64,000 bases of DNA from Ditylenchus dipsaci (GCA_004194705.1 SADC01001303.1:504501-568500), one strand, 5' to 3'. Positions 21,477 through 32,515 are shown, numbered from the stretch's first letter. Program-made: numbers and translations. Notes: generated by a model not told the origin, from the letters alone.

Positions 21477-22013
21477 ATTTGTTATGAATGAAAACTTTCG
21501 TGTGTTTCTCAATAAACTTTATGTTGATAAATTTTATGTTTGGTTTAGGGTTTTCCAGTACTCGAAATCAAGTGATTTCAGAATTTTGGACTATCCAGTC
21601 GAGTACTCGAAAATTACAATATCCAATAAAGATTAATTTTGAGAAATTTTAGTGTTGTGATATGATTTTTTGGAAAAAGCGAAAATGAACAAAATCAAAC
21701 TTTTTCCGAGTTTTCGGATTTTGGTCATTCTTTCAAAAATTGGTCTTTTCCTGAAGGCCATATCTGAACACTTATATTTTCAAAAAAATCCGTAAAATGG
21801 ATTTTGTAGCTTTGAGCTGAGCTATATTGTGTTAAGTTATTGCCTTAACGCTTCAAATTCAATGAAACATTTAATTAGTAATAGTTATGAAAACGCTGGT
21901 AAACTTCTTCGAAATCACCAGACAAGTGTTTGTAGCCAAATGGTAACTTATCTAAAATAATCAAGTTAAGTTACCATTTGAAAGAAGATATGCAGTGCTA
22001 CAAAATAGTATAA

Positions 22014-22414
22014 CAATCAAACCTCGATGGAGCGTTATATCTATCAAGGGAGGAAACCTGGCTGTGGCCTTGGTTTTTTTTCGATAAATCTTTATGCGCG
22101 TATTCTTGTAGATCGTGCCAAATCCCATGTGAATTTGGCTCCCTATGTCTGAAACTCAACAAAAATTTTAGGAATGACCCAAGTCAGCTATGAAAAACCA
22201 TGATAGGTGCATTGACATGTTTTTCGAACTTCGAGTGGCCAATACTACCACATTTTCTGGGCCTTCAAAGCTGGCAAGCCAGATTTGTCAGGAACTCGGG
22301 CACGCTCTACATGAATACGAAGAAAAAAGTTTCATCGAAGTTCCCCAGGTCACAGCCAAGGTCCCTCCCTTGTAAGTGGCGTTATATAGAGATGGCGTTA
22401 TATCAAGTCGACTG
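22014..22414. mobile_element. TA-MITE, GCGTTATAT type
   Basis: The left end CAATCAAACCTCGATGGAGC with GTTATATC units mirrors the right end GGCGTTATATCAAGTCGACTG, followed by TA. The element is 401 bp. Open frames inside (22190-22514) are chance. Confidence 0.65.
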
Positions 22415-22633
22415 TATCCAAAGTTTTATAAGTGGCGTTATATTTATTTCTGTAAACAAAAATGCATTGACCAAACCTAATGCACGTTTTATTCAAACAC
22501 TCACGATAATATGAAATTAACAAATCGTATTCAACGGATGTGCTTCCTGTTTGGTAAAATTGTGTCACCTATCTATTCATTTCAGTCATAAACATGTCAT
22601 CTATTCAAACTAGTCGATAACTATACGTAAATA

Positions 22634-22866
22634 CTGTATTTCCTCTAATATAACGCCCCCTTGATTCAAAATAGTGTTTGTGGCATTTTGTTTTTGACCC
22701 ACTCTTGACAACAGCTATAAGTCAGGTTACCACTTATTTGGTAGCCATTGAGATGAGCTACAAATTAACAGGTGACTTGCCTAAGAAAAGATTTCAAACA
22801 TGGCGTTTTTGTAATGTAATTGTACACGTTTTTGAATTTAGGGGGCTGTTTTATTAGAGGAAATAG
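22634..22866. mobile_element. TA-MITE, CCGTATTTCCTCTAAT family
   Basis: The left end CTGTATTTCCTCTAATATAA and right end ...TTATTAGAGGAAATAG are inverted. They are flanked by TA at 22632-22633 and 22867-22868. A diverged relative of its interior (TTTTGACCCAC, ACAAATTAACAGGTGACTTG) appears in the GPCR intron near 42840-43030. Confidence 0.7.
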
Positions 22867-23338
22867 TAGAGGACGGTATCCGTACAATAACTGTAAAATT
22901 ACTTGTATAATGTACTTTTAATGTACGAGAAATTCTACAGTAAACGAAGGGAGAAAAATATGACTCAAGATGAGTGGTGTTTTTACTGAGTTATAAAAAA
23001 CCAATGAGACAGAAAGTACTCAAAAAAATTTTTGGCCAAAACTTCAGAAAGAATAAATTGTTTGTCTAAAGGTGCTTTATACGGTTAACAACCATAGGAC
23101 GCCTTCTTAGAACATCATAGGTGACATGTTGTATGTCTGTAAAGACTAGATAGGTGACAAATTAACATCAAATATGAAATCACATGCCATGAATCTACCC
23201 TTTTTAGGTTTTTTAGGGTAATTTAACCGATATTTGCCTACTGAGCTACCGCCAAGCTAATGGCTGGCGTTATTTCGAGGGTTTTTTTCTTTGTAGTGGC
23301 CAACACTTAAGTCAGCGTTATATCGAGGTGGCGTTATA

Positions 23339-23523
23339 CAGTTGAGTCTCGATATAACGCGACCTTTAGGACCGGCCAAAGGTCGCGTTATAACGGGGGT
23401 CGCGTTATATCAAGGGTTTAGTTAAGTCATTTTTCTTTACTTCTGGCCAAATAGATGCTTTGAAAGTCGCGTTATATCGAGACTCGCGTTATATCGGGGT
23501 CGCGTTATATCGAGACTCGACTG
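23339..23523. mobile_element. TA-MITE, ATATAACGCGACC type
   Basis: The left end CAGTTGAGTCTCGATATAAC mirrors the right end GTTATATCGAGACTCGACTG, with TA on both sides (23337-23338, 23524-23525). The word GTCGCGTTATATCG is repeated three times near each end. It is 185 bp long. It interrupts the tail of another GCGTTATATCGAGG-type element that ends at 23338. Confidence 0.85.
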
Positions 23524-23985
23524 TATCACAAGTCTGCTTTGCCTAAATTAAGCCAAAACCGACCAAATCATTTATATGGCGGCTTTATATGACTGTGAAC
23601 TATAAATAACCTCCCATCCCAGAAACAGTATCATAAATAACATCCCCCCCCCTCTAGTATGACCTAATAACAGGCGCTGACTATCGAAGCCTAAGCCTAT
23701 AAGATACCCATAAATAACTCCTCAAAAAGGGGTGTTGTTGGTAAATGTTTATAATTAAGTGATTATTATTGATCAATTGAAAATGAATCACGATCACTGA
23801 TTTTTGACATGCTGTGATATTCTTTGGTGACTTTAACTAATATTGCCGAGAATATTCCCACCACCCGATGAAAACTTTATACAGATATTTGTGTTTTGTG
23901 CTCTATATTATTCACTATTTAAAAGTTTATAAGCCCGAAAACTAACATAATCAATAAAATAATGAGACTTGTAAGATTCACTGAA

Positions 23986-24749
23986 TTAGAGCCTGAATAT
24001 AAACATTCCCTTTGACATCACATCGAAATCAAAAAAAGTTTTAAGATAAGGTTCATCTCTTTGATTATAATGCCACCATTCATGCACAAACGCATCAAAA
24101 CCATGCTGATCCACCACTCTTTCTTCAAGTAAGCTCTCATTTCTTTTTGCTCATTAGTAATTAGAGTAGTATTATGATAAAAAGAATCATCAAACAAATC
24201 AAAACTACCACCACATCTACGCTACCATCATCTAACCCCAATATTTTGCTACCTTCGCTCAGAGTCTGATGCACAGGATTCACATCTTTGCCCAGTTTAA
24301 TAATGGTCAGGTCTAAAGTACTATCTCGACTGAGTAAAATATTTATCCCTTATCTCAGAATTCATTACGTCCTGGTTAGGATAGTAATACGACTTTTTAG
24401 ACCGGTCACTAGAGTTTTTGAACCATTGGAAAAAAAGTAGTTAACAGTGCGTTGGGGTCTGTAAGCATCATATAGAAGCAGAGAATACCCACTGGCGTTC
24501 AGTGTCTGCTGCACTTTAGATAAAGCGTAGGCGGCTTTTTTGGTCAGCATAGCACTAGCATTGGGAGAATATCCAGGCAGAGGTGTCCAATAAAATTCTC
24601 GTTGGAATTGTGTGTGAATTATGTTTGATAGTTGGAATAATGTCATCAATAAATACAAAATCATTAGGAACAGAGCTTTGAATGCTCATACTTAAGAGGT
24701 TGCAAGGAAGCAAAATAATTAACAATATGGAATTCATTAAAATGCACAT
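23986..24749 (-). CDS. Secreted VanX-type D-Ala-D-Ala dipeptidase (peptidase M15D)
   Basis: This is a single-exon gene of about 254 codons. It starts with a hydrophobic signal peptide (MCILMNSILLIILLPCN), followed by DFVFIDDIIPTIKH and LPGYSPNASAMLTKKAAYAL. Next come LSKVQQTLNASGYSLLLYDA, YRPQRTVNYF and SYYYPNQDV. The zinc-site region follows as SR-STLDLTIIKLGKDVNP, with the SxHSRG histidine apparently lost to a frame slip. Then come GSFDLFDDSF and HGFDAFVHEWWHYNQRD, ending at TAA (23986). The DAYRP block, STLDLT and the EWWH catalytic motif occur in family order and spacing. M15D enzymes are zinc dipeptidases that cut D-Ala-D-Ala and are known mainly from bacteria. Here the signal peptide and animal-type neighbours argue for acquired host DNA rather than contamination. 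About five single-base slips interrupt the frame; a decaying gene is the alternative. Confidence 0.8.
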
Positions 24750-25042
24750 TAATTTACAAATTTGAGACTCTTTTTAAATAAATACGAGAAAAGGGAAATT
24801 AAAAATTGTGTATATTGGTTTTTCCGCTAATTTATATTTGCAAAAAAAAAGAACACACTTACTCGAATCTAAACTTTGTCTTTTAAGTGAAAAAAACATC
24901 TTACATAATAACGATTTTTCATTCTTATTTAATATGGGCCTTTTCAAGAGTGTTTTTATAGGAACTATAGATTGTGAATGGCTCAAGTAAAAGCACAATT
25001 TCCAATAGTCGAAAATTATAAAATGCATTTTCTATGCTTCAG

Positions 25043-25128
25043 GAAAAATTGGTGGACGATTTTTCTCTTAAAGCAAATGCGTCAAGCAAACAGGCAGCCA
25101 TGAAGAAGACCCCACAGCTTGATTTGTA
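25043..25128 (+). CDS. Possible terminal exon of an unknown protein
   Basis: After a TATGCTTCAG acceptor the frame reads EKLVDDFSLKANASSKQAAM then KKTPQLDL and stops at TAA. Composition is protein-like and less AT-rich than its surroundings. Upstream exons were not identified; it lies head-on to the dipeptidase gene on the other strand. Confidence 0.35.
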
Positions 25129-25329
25129 AGCAAAAAATCTTTTACGAGCGGGAATTTGTATATAAATTTTAAGTGCTGCATGCTGGACATCAATCGATAC
25201 GAGCTCACGAGTACACTAACATATAGAACACCCACCGCTGCTTTAAGGCCGCAGTTTCAAGGCTAATTTAGATGGCTTTTTATGTCTATTTTAAGGATAC
25301 GTTATTTATGTGAGGGTTATTTGTGGGTT

Positions 25330-25375
25330 TGTACGGCTTTATATCGAGGATGGCGTTATATCGAAGTCTGACTGC
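25330..25375 (+). mobile_element. Solo right end of a GCGTTATATCGA MITE
   Basis: CTTTATATCGAGGATGGCG followed by TTATATCGAAGTCTGACTG is the right terminus of the TA-MITE families. No left end is found upstream within 500 bases. Confidence 0.45.
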
Positions 25376-25852
25376 AAAATAAGAGATAAGATTGTAATAT
25401 TGATTTATAATTTATGCCTAAATAAACAATCCAGCAAGATCAGTGTCACAAGAAGTTAGGAAGCAATGCGGAAAAGAGCTAAATATAAAAGAGCCACTTA
25501 TACTCATTGCATCCATGCACTCACTCACTTACTATTATCAAACAAGCAAAGCCGCTTGCTGCACACACACAGCTGCCTGCTGCTACGTGATCTCAAGCAC
25601 AAACAAGCCAACAAGTCCAGCCAAAAAACTGGTTTTACAGGCGTTCTCTCCAAAGATCATAAGGCAATCAGGGTTATCATAGCTCTTACCTCCAATACTA
25701 ATATTTTTGTTCCAAGACAGCAAAAAATATTACGCTTCCTTTTCCACAATAGCTAGAAGTTTGTATAGTCTTTGTGTGCTGGAAAATACCTTAGGCATTC
25801 AATCTTTTCAAATCGATGACCATTTGAAGAACAAGAAAAACCCCCAGCAAAA

Positions 25853-26286
25853 ATGTCCTTTAGTTTATTTGTCGAAGATCTCAGAGCCCAGAGCCATTTG
25901 TCAAATTTTATGTTAGGAATATTCTTGTTCTTGTTGCTTCTATTGGCAAGTGTTTTATGGGTGACTTTGTGTATGGCCATATATCAGACTTTGAAGAACT
26001 GTGCAGAGGCTAAAAGACAAAGGCAAAGAAGGGTGGGTATTCGAAATATGCTAATTTATGTGTGTATGTGAGATTTTAGCACCTGTTCGAAACTGCCATC
26101 CAAAGAGTAATTATACACCAAAGAGAACACATTTCCGCTGCTGCTGCGGGCAACATGAGTATATTCAGCGCGAGTGCTCAAATTGCCGATTCTATATTTG
26201 GAAAACTTCCATCTTATGATGAAGCGCTAAGAATGGGACAGATATCGGCTGAGCGTAAGCAGGAAAGACGGTCTAACAGCAGGTGA
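25853..26286 (+). CDS. Small single-pass membrane protein with PSYDEA tail motif
   Basis: There are two exons, 25853-26032 and 26080-26286, with a 47-bp phase-0 intron (GTGGGT...TTTTAG). The start ATG has a favourable AAAA context. The N-terminus (MSFSLFVEDLRAQSHLSNFM) precedes one hydrophobic segment, LGIFLFLLLLLASVLWVTLC. A basic stretch AEAKRQRQRR and a cytoplasmic tail with LPSYDEALRM follow, ending ERKQERRSNSR at TGA. The protein is about 129 residues. A PxYDEA-like motif near the C-terminus is common in small adaptor or trafficking membrane proteins that recruit WW-domain ligases, although a full PPxY is not present. No family assigned. It is one of the few genes here without a frame break. 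Confidence 0.65.
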
Positions 26287-26473
26287 ATTGCTATTTTTAA
26301 ATAGTACTGGACTTTTTTAGTCTTACAGTCAACTGATTTTTGAAATTCAGTCGACTCTTCTAGTAGGTCACAAGCATAAATTCTTTCCTGGTCCTACACT
26401 TTAAACCCTAATTACGCAGCCTCGCTTTTTGAAATCAGTTTTTGAAACTACTCCGAGTCAGCAAATATCACTA

Positions 26474-26605
26474 CAGTCGAGTTTCGATAAAAGCGACCCC
26501 TCGGGGCCGGAAAGGGGTCTTATTGAACGTCATATTGAACGTAATTTTGACTAATTTCCGTTTTGCTGGAATCATTTCAAGAGATGCGTTATTGAGAGTT
26601 AACTG
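26474..26605. mobile_element. 132-bp TA-MITE
   Basis: The left end CAGTCGAGTTTCGATAAAAG and right end ...TTGAGAGTTAACTG are imperfect inverses, flanked by TA at 26472-26473 and 26606-26607. The interior has GCGACCCCTCGGGGCCGG, as at 16560. Confidence 0.6.
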
Positions 26606-26768
26606 TACTACAGTTAACTCAAGTTCATTATTTCACAGTTGATGTAAATTGACTGTGAGATTGTTAGCTCAGGCGACTGTACTACAGTTAACTCAAGTTC
26701 ATTATTTCACAGTTGATGTCAATTGACTGTGAGATTTTTAGCTCAGGCGACTTTTTTACCAACCTAAA
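26606..26768 (+). repeat. Two tandem 82-bp units of the GTTAACTGTGAAATA-type satellite
   Basis: ACTACAGTTAACTCAAGTTC then ATTATTTCACAGTTGATGT occurs twice in direct tandem with only a few differences, each unit ending AGCTCAGGCGACT. It abuts the MITE just upstream. Confidence 0.8.
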
Positions 26769-27192
26769 AAAGGCAAAAAAGCTAACATAATATAGTTACA
26801 CTAGCCGAACAGCGCCTATACAGGCGCCTTCATAAAAATGCACATATCTGCAATTAATTTTTTTTTGCGCGTTTTCAAATATTTTTCTTTTCCATTCACT
26901 ACGAATTTTCTTCGAATCGTATGTTTTCAAGCGTCACTGTTGTTTCAATGTGTGCTGGACTCTTTTCTTAATTTATTTAGCTTCCATAGGTTTGTTTCCA
27001 TGTTCTATCTCGCTGCTTGTCTCTCTGCTCAGTCAATTTCACGTTTGTTTTTATTTTTTTTATTTTTGCAATTTGAAAGTTGACGCGGGAACTCGTCAGA
27101 ACGAACCTCGAAATATTTTAACCCTGTTTCGTCCCTATTCGTTGACAGGGGTTAGCCTGCCCTCCCATTGGGGAGAAGTTATTTTGTCCAAT

Positions 27193-27690
27193 TTATTCAA
27201 ATTTTTCTTCTTCAATTTCTTCCAATAACATTTCTGACCAAACAATGTTCTTTATTTTGTTACCAAATCTTTCGCTTACAGCAACTTTAATAAATTCCCA
27301 AGCTCTTGCCCTTGAAAAAGCCACATATGCCATTCCGTGAGAAAACACGGGGTAAGTTAGATCCAATCGACAAAGTCGATTGTTTGCCCTTGACTCTTGT
27401 TGATTGTCATTGAGAAGCAAGGCTTCACAGAGAATTGTTTTCGTATAATTTAAACGGAAATTTTTCACTCGATAGTTTGAACTTTGGAATCAATACGGTT
27501 TCACCAACTTTTTCGCTTGTCAAAAGTTTACACTCTAATATATTCTTGTGCATATTAACAACAGTCATCCTCGTTCCATTGCATAAGCCAGCAGCCATAT
27601 TCAAATTTCTTGTTAGCATTACTGGACATCCAACAGTTAATTTGAGCTCATGAGGTGGCAATCCCGTGTCATTCAAAGAATGCGAAATTC
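27193..27690 (-). pseudogene. Helitron/PIF1-type helicase C-terminal fragment
   Basis: The minus strand reads EFRILNDTGLPPHELKLTVG, CPVMLTRNLNMAAGLCNGTR and GETVLIPKFKL. After frame breaks it continues with LCRLDLTYPVFSHGMAYVAF and SRARAW. GLPPHxLxLxVGxPVMLxRN, GLCNGTR and PVFSHGxxYVAxSRxR are diagnostic of the C-terminal helicase half of Helitron Rep-Hel proteins. The MTINKSQGQ block that normally precedes LDLTxPVFSHG is replaced by ALLLNDNQQESRANNRLCR, which is not a simple one-base slip. No Rep domain or Helitron termini were found nearby, so this is a truncated remnant. Confidence 0.75.
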
Positions 27691-27699
27691 ATGCGGATA

Positions 27700-27790
27700 T
27701 GTTTGCCATAAGGCGATTGATAGGCCGAAGCCAGTTGTTTGCCATATGGCGATTGATCGGCCGAAACCAGTTATTTGCCAGTTTTCGTCG
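27700..27790 (+). repeat. Two 38-40-bp units with TTTGCCATAnGGCGATTGAT
   Basis: GTTTGCCATAAGGCGATTGA and GTTTGCCATATGGCGATTGA start two direct copies, each continuing GGCCGAAnCCAGTT. A third partial copy (TTTGCCAG) follows. The stretch is GC-richer than the flanks and lies directly upstream of the helicase fragment on its coding strand. Confidence 0.7.
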
Positions 27791-28135
27791 TGGAGACGTG
27801 CTCTTCTGGTCGCTGTACAACAACCGCAGCCCGATCAGGCTATTAGCTACGGTGAGGCCTGCGCGGTCCAGGCTCGCGTACGCACATCGCTTCCTTCGCT
27901 GATACTCGAAATCATCTAAAACTAAAAAACATTTTACATACTTCAATCGAACAGAAATCAAAACAATAGGTCTATGACGACGAACAACGAAGGAAAAACA
28001 AAGGAAAATATTTTATTTGCCGACAATGAAAAGAAAATGTAAGAATTCAATAAGCCATTTATGTTCATGTCATAAGCTGAGCCACGTAAGCCATGCACTC
28101 TCCACTTAGATGCGTCCATATTTAAGCCTTATGTT

Positions 28136-28575
28136 CCTAAAATTTACGCAGAGAGAATTGAGAAGTAAAACATACGAACCTGTTTAAATATGCCATGCGA
28201 TATCGTGTCTTCATTATTCACTTCAAAATTTGCATCTTTTGTCAAATTCGATATGCCTAAAATTTACACAGAGAGAATCGAAAAGTAAAAACCTACAAAC
28301 CTGATAAAAAATATCCGATGCGATATCGTACATTGATAATCCACTTCAAAATTTACATCTTCATCCAAATGCGATATGCCTAAAATTTACGCAGAAAGAA
28401 TCGAGAGTAAAAACATACGAACCTGATAAAATATCTCATGCGATATAGCTCCTTGATTATCCACTTCAAAATTTACGCCTTCACCCGAATTCGATATGCC
28501 TAAAATATACGCAGAGAGAATCGGAAAGTAAAAACATACGAACCTGATAAAATATGTCACGCGATATCGTGTCTT
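28136..28575. repeat. 120-bp tandem repeat, about 3.6 copies
   Basis: Copies begin near 28136, 28256, 28381 and 28501 with AAAATTTACGCAGAGAGAATC. They share CATACGAACCTGATAAAATA and GCGATATCG and end ATTCGATATGCCT. Units are 80-90% alike by eye. There is no coding signature in any frame; the array lies 450 bp upstream of the helicase fragment. Confidence 0.9.
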
Positions 28576-28579
28576 GAAA

Positions 28580-29870
28580 TAAGAAATGAAAATTGACTGA
28601 GTATGAATGAACACATAATATTTTCACAGTTTAAAGAATAGCGCGAATTTGAAATAATTTATTCGCGTTTTTTTTTTTTTTTGAAAATTTACAGGGTTCA
28701 ATTTCTGCCTGAATTTCGCCTTATAAAAATCAATCTTTTATATTTTTACCTATTATTTTGTAATTCGTTCGGGCTGAATTTTTATTAGCTTCTTCTACGC
28801 GAAAAACTGAGTCGATTGCAAAAAAAATTAGCCGAAATGGTTAATGCTATGTGGGTTAATTTCCGTTACGAACATTTAGCGTTACGGAGAAACCGATGAA
28901 AATACTATATGTAGATTATTTATTCACGAATTCGTATTTCCTTTAAAAAAATATTGGTGAAACAGAAAATAGTATTAATTATTTCGCCTTTTACTTTACA
29001 CGTTAGTGAAAAAGATCTCTGGCAAAATTTTGTTTTATTCATTGCACTTTTCCATAAAATATCAATAATTAGTTTTAGTGGACCCTCATTTACAAATCAA
29101 GTGCAGTCAAGGCAAAACAAGCTTTTAAGGTGAGTGAAAGTAGGGCACTCATGTCGTTTAGTCCCCTCCCTTTTTTTAATATTTTTCAAAATTTTTGTTG
29201 TTGAGCAAATTAATTTTTAACTGCATTAATTTTCAACTGCATTTTTGGTTGATCTTTTAAGCAATGGACTTCCTTCGTGGCTCAATCTTTATAAGTTACT
29301 TCCTTTCGTCTATCCGAAGAATAACAATTGATTTCGAGAGTGGCTTCAGCTACTCGGTGTTCTTCCTTCTATGCGTCTGTGTGCCTGCGGTAATCAATGC
29401 GCCACAAAAGAAGATCTAATGCCAGCAATCTTTCCGTTGCGACCGCAAGAGATACTAAAACAAAAAAAAGAAAAAATCGAAAATTATTTAAAAAAGGACG
29501 AGGACTAACCACATGAGTACTATTGGAAAGTAGCAAGGAGAGTAGAAGCAAAACTAGCATCATTCTTTCAAATAATTAGAATAATTAAAAAATTTAGTCT
29601 CTTGTGCTTTTTTATATTTATTGCGTTTATATGTTAAAGCTAAGGTTTTGGTTTTTCTCTTAATGAACACAAGCACTGTGTACCACGACCAGAAAACTCA
29701 ATAGAATCATAGGTTATGTGATAAGAGGTATGAAAAATATTTGACAAAACCTGGAACAGCAGTTGTATTTCCTCCCATGAACGGCTTCCCAAATGTCAAT
29801 TTGAGTGCCGTTTGAGAGGTCGACAACCGGGTGCTGCAATGTGAGACTAATTTGTGCATAATTGAAAGTT
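28580..29870. other. No supported gene; AT-rich
   Basis: A minus-strand frame at 29369-29563 starts with a signal-peptide-like MMLVLLLLSLLLSNSTHV. It is followed by a 5'-GTTAGT...TTTTAG-3' possible intron, but no consistent downstream frame emerges. Otherwise featureless. Confidence 0.35.
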
Positions 29871-29876
29871 AAATTA

Positions 29877-31061
29877 CCGTATTTCCTCTAATTGCCGCCC
29901 CCCCCTCCAATTGCCGCCCCCCCCTCTAATAGCCGCCCCCCCCTAGAGGTCGATCGAAAAATAAGCGCCCCCCCCCCTCTAATTGCCGCCCCCCCCCTAT
30001 TTTTTGAAACGTGTTTAACCTTTTTTTGCAAAATTTTTGGCGGTTAGTTATCAATAAGAAGATGTGTCCAAGATCATTGTTGGCTGAAGAGGTATATGTC
30101 AAGCAGGATCGAAAAATATTCACTTGAACAATAAGTCTACAACAACAAGTCTACCTCAAAAAAGGGGGGGGGCGATGGAATTTATATACGCATAGACTTT
30201 GGTCACAGGTTCGACTACCACTGGCTGCAGACCTTTTTTTTTCTCCTTTATTTACAAGTTTGGTGTCAGAATGTAGCTAAGATCATCAGCTTTCATTTAA
30301 GCTATCATACAGATAAAAAGTTTGTATAAGTTAGAGCTAAAATTTAAGAAAACATTGAACCATGTCCAATTCGATGAACTCCTCAATGGGAATATCAATT
30401 AACCAATCAATTGCGACCACTTTCAGCTTCACTGTCAGCAAATGCTGTAATTTGTAGATTTCATGCACATGACTGGCTGGTATTATATTGGACATCAGTA
30501 AAAGTTTTTGAAATATTAGCTCTAACAAATTATTACCTTCTACCCTGTATGATAGCTCAAATGAAAGCTCATAATCTTAACTACATTTCTGTATATGAAC
30601 GTGTGACTGGTCGAAAAGAAACCCTCAAAACCCGTGATTATCGCAGCTATAGCCTATTTTTAGCTTACGAATAAGCTATACTAGGTGTGAAACCATGCGT
30701 TGATGGTCTTGTCGGACAGTCAAGAGCCCGAGGATGACTTTTACACGAAATTATTAATAAAATAAATGGTGTGCAGCCGGTAGTAGTCGAAACTGTGACC
30801 TACGACCTACCTATATATATGCAGTTTTCCTGCCTTTGATTTGGCTGCCCTGAACAAACAATTGGCTAAAATTTGTGCCCAAAATCATAAAAAATTTGAA
30901 AATAGGATAAAAACTTTCATTTGGAGTGGTAAATTACTTCAAATTTATGATCGAAAAATAAGCGCTCCCCTTCTAATTGCCGCCCCCCCCCTCTAATTGC
31001 CGCCCCCCCTAGAGGTCGATCGGAAAATAAGCGCCCCGGGGCGGCAATTAGAGGAAATCGG
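29877..31061. mobile_element. 1.2-kb CCGTATTTCCTCTAATTGCCGCC element
   Basis: The left end CCGTATTTCCTCTAATTGCC and right end GGCAATTAGAGGAAATCGG are flanked by TA (29875-29876, 31062-31063). The subterminal word CTCTAATTGCCGCCCCCCC is repeated three to four times at each end, with GAGGTCGATCGAAAAATAAG. The interior has another inverted repeat: ATCATCAGCTTTCATTTAAG near 30285 against TAGCTCAAATGAAAGCTCAT near 30555. Open frames inside (30337-30674) overlap that inverted repeat and are not supported as genes. Confidence 0.8.
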
Positions 31062-31289
31062 TAGTTGGATTAGCATCATCAATGTCAGAATTTCTAAATT
31101 ATTTCAAGAAGTGACTTCAAAATCGATATCCATCAACTTTTTTCAAATTTTTTCCCTTTTCACCTATGTATTCATGATATTTAAGGGGAATTTTTGAAGA
31201 CATTTAGAAGTTTTGATATTAATATTTGATTTAAATCTACTTTGATTTTGCACAACTTTTGTTCGCATCAAATCACCAGGGCAAGTATT

Positions 31290-32015
31290 CAGACCTGGAC
31301 CCCAAAAAGGTACGTCGAAGATAATCCTTGATCTCTGATTCGTATTAGGCAGTGGGATCAGGATGAGGGGTGATCTCTAATCCCTGATCTGTATTCAGAC
31401 TACAGATGCTTGATTCTTAAAACCTGATCCGGCTGGTCAAAATCTACTCCGGCAATATACACACCTAATCAGGCTGGATCAGGCCAGACTAGAGATGGTT
31501 GTAATTCTTTTAGACCCCGAAATCGTACCTTTTCTGCAAAAAAAAGGCTCTTTTCCTCCCCTTAATTTAAAAAACCCTTTGTTATCAGTAATTTTTTTAT
31601 TTTTATTTTATTTCAATTTATCTTATAGCTCTGAATCTGACCTTTTTCAGCAAGCTATTAAGTGACTTAGTGAGATTTCGAAAAGTTGGAAAAAAGGCTT
31701 TTTGAACAGAAAATATATCTTTGACGATTTTGTCCATTCAAAGATTTTTTCCTTCAATTTTTGGAGGAAATGGCCAGTTAATAGCTTGTTAGAAAGCTGA
31801 GATCCAGAGCTATAAAAAAGGTTATAAAAACTGAAATTTTATCAGAAGATTACTGACAACTAGGTTTTTTTCTAATTTTGGGCAGAAAAGAGCCTTTTGA
31901 GGCAGAAATGGGGTCAATTCCGAGGTCTAAAAGTATTTCGACCATTAGAGATTGATCAGGGGTAGATCAGGTCGGATCAGGTATGCTCTGGCCGGATCAG
32001 GCCAACCATGGTATT
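31290..32015. mobile_element. GATCAGG-repeat region with central foldback
   Basis: The flanks contain scattered CTGATCC/GGATCAGG words (31330-31490 and 31950-32005). The core 31500-31945 is an inverted repeat: TTTTAGACCCCGAAATCGTA and GGCTCTTTTC at the left pair with GAAAAGAGCC and GAGGTCTAAAA at the right. Further pairs (CAAGCTATTAAGTGACTTA and TAATAGCTTGTTAGAAAGCT) extend inward. It resembles a foldback MITE whose ends are built from the GATCAGG word. Confidence 0.55.
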
Positions 32016-32029
32016 AAAAACAATTCCAG

Positions 32030-32261
32030 GCTGGCTCCGCACAGACCGTCGACCAAAAGAACAACCGGTCAACAAATTTTATCTGGCATTGAGTCAAGTG
32101 TGCAGATAGAGGATATCGATGAACAAGAGCATTGGGAACCATGCAGAGTGCTAGGAGATGCGGAGATAGCTGAGAGAAGACAACAACGTCCCTCTTCTGC
32201 CATTATGTCTGCCAGAAATTTTACGACCATAGAAGTGCCTGATCTCACTGACCAGACCTGA
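32030..32261 (+). CDS. Terminal exon of an unknown protein
   Basis: After an AACAATTCCAG acceptor the frame reads LAPHRPSTKRTTGQQILSGI, IESSVQIEDIDEQEHWEPCR, LGDAEIAERRQQRPSSAIMS and ends NFTTIEVPDLTDQT at TGA. Charged, Ser/Gln-rich composition like a cytoplasmic tail. No family recognised. No earlier exon on this strand was found; the foldback just upstream would lie in the intron. Confidence 0.5.
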
Positions 32262-32515
32262 AAATGTTTGTAGACCACAAATTTTCTTTAAGTTTGAACT
32301 TATGTGCATTGTTTTTTCTTTATGTAAAAAAAATCTTAAATTTCAAAGTGTGTTTTGATAATGTAATTTATATTTCAAATAGCATGATCTAAATAGTAAG
32401 AAATATTTTTTTCTGGGCATAAGACTTTTTACAGTAAAAAATTTTAGACTGGCCGGCTCATTAGAGATATTATTGAGGGCTTGTTTATTCAATTTACATT
32501 AACGATGCGTATCAC

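Noticed and set aside
22190..22514. Two overlapping frames of 61 and 104 codons
   Set aside because: They fall across the right end of a TA-MITE with GCGTTATAT repeats and have no splice or family support.
29200..29563. Small secreted peptide or trypsin-like start on the minus strand
   Set aside because: A signal-like MMLVLLLLSLLL is present, but no downstream frame stays open and the CGALIT similarity to serine proteases is too short.
30200..30245. tRNA-like B box (GGTTCGACTACC) followed by a T run
   Set aside because: The T-arm does not pair correctly and there is no matching A box or acceptor stem upstream; it lies inside a MITE.
30337..30674. Frames of 63 and 87 codons within the 29877-31061 element
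   Set aside because: They overlap an internal inverted repeat and show no transposase motif.
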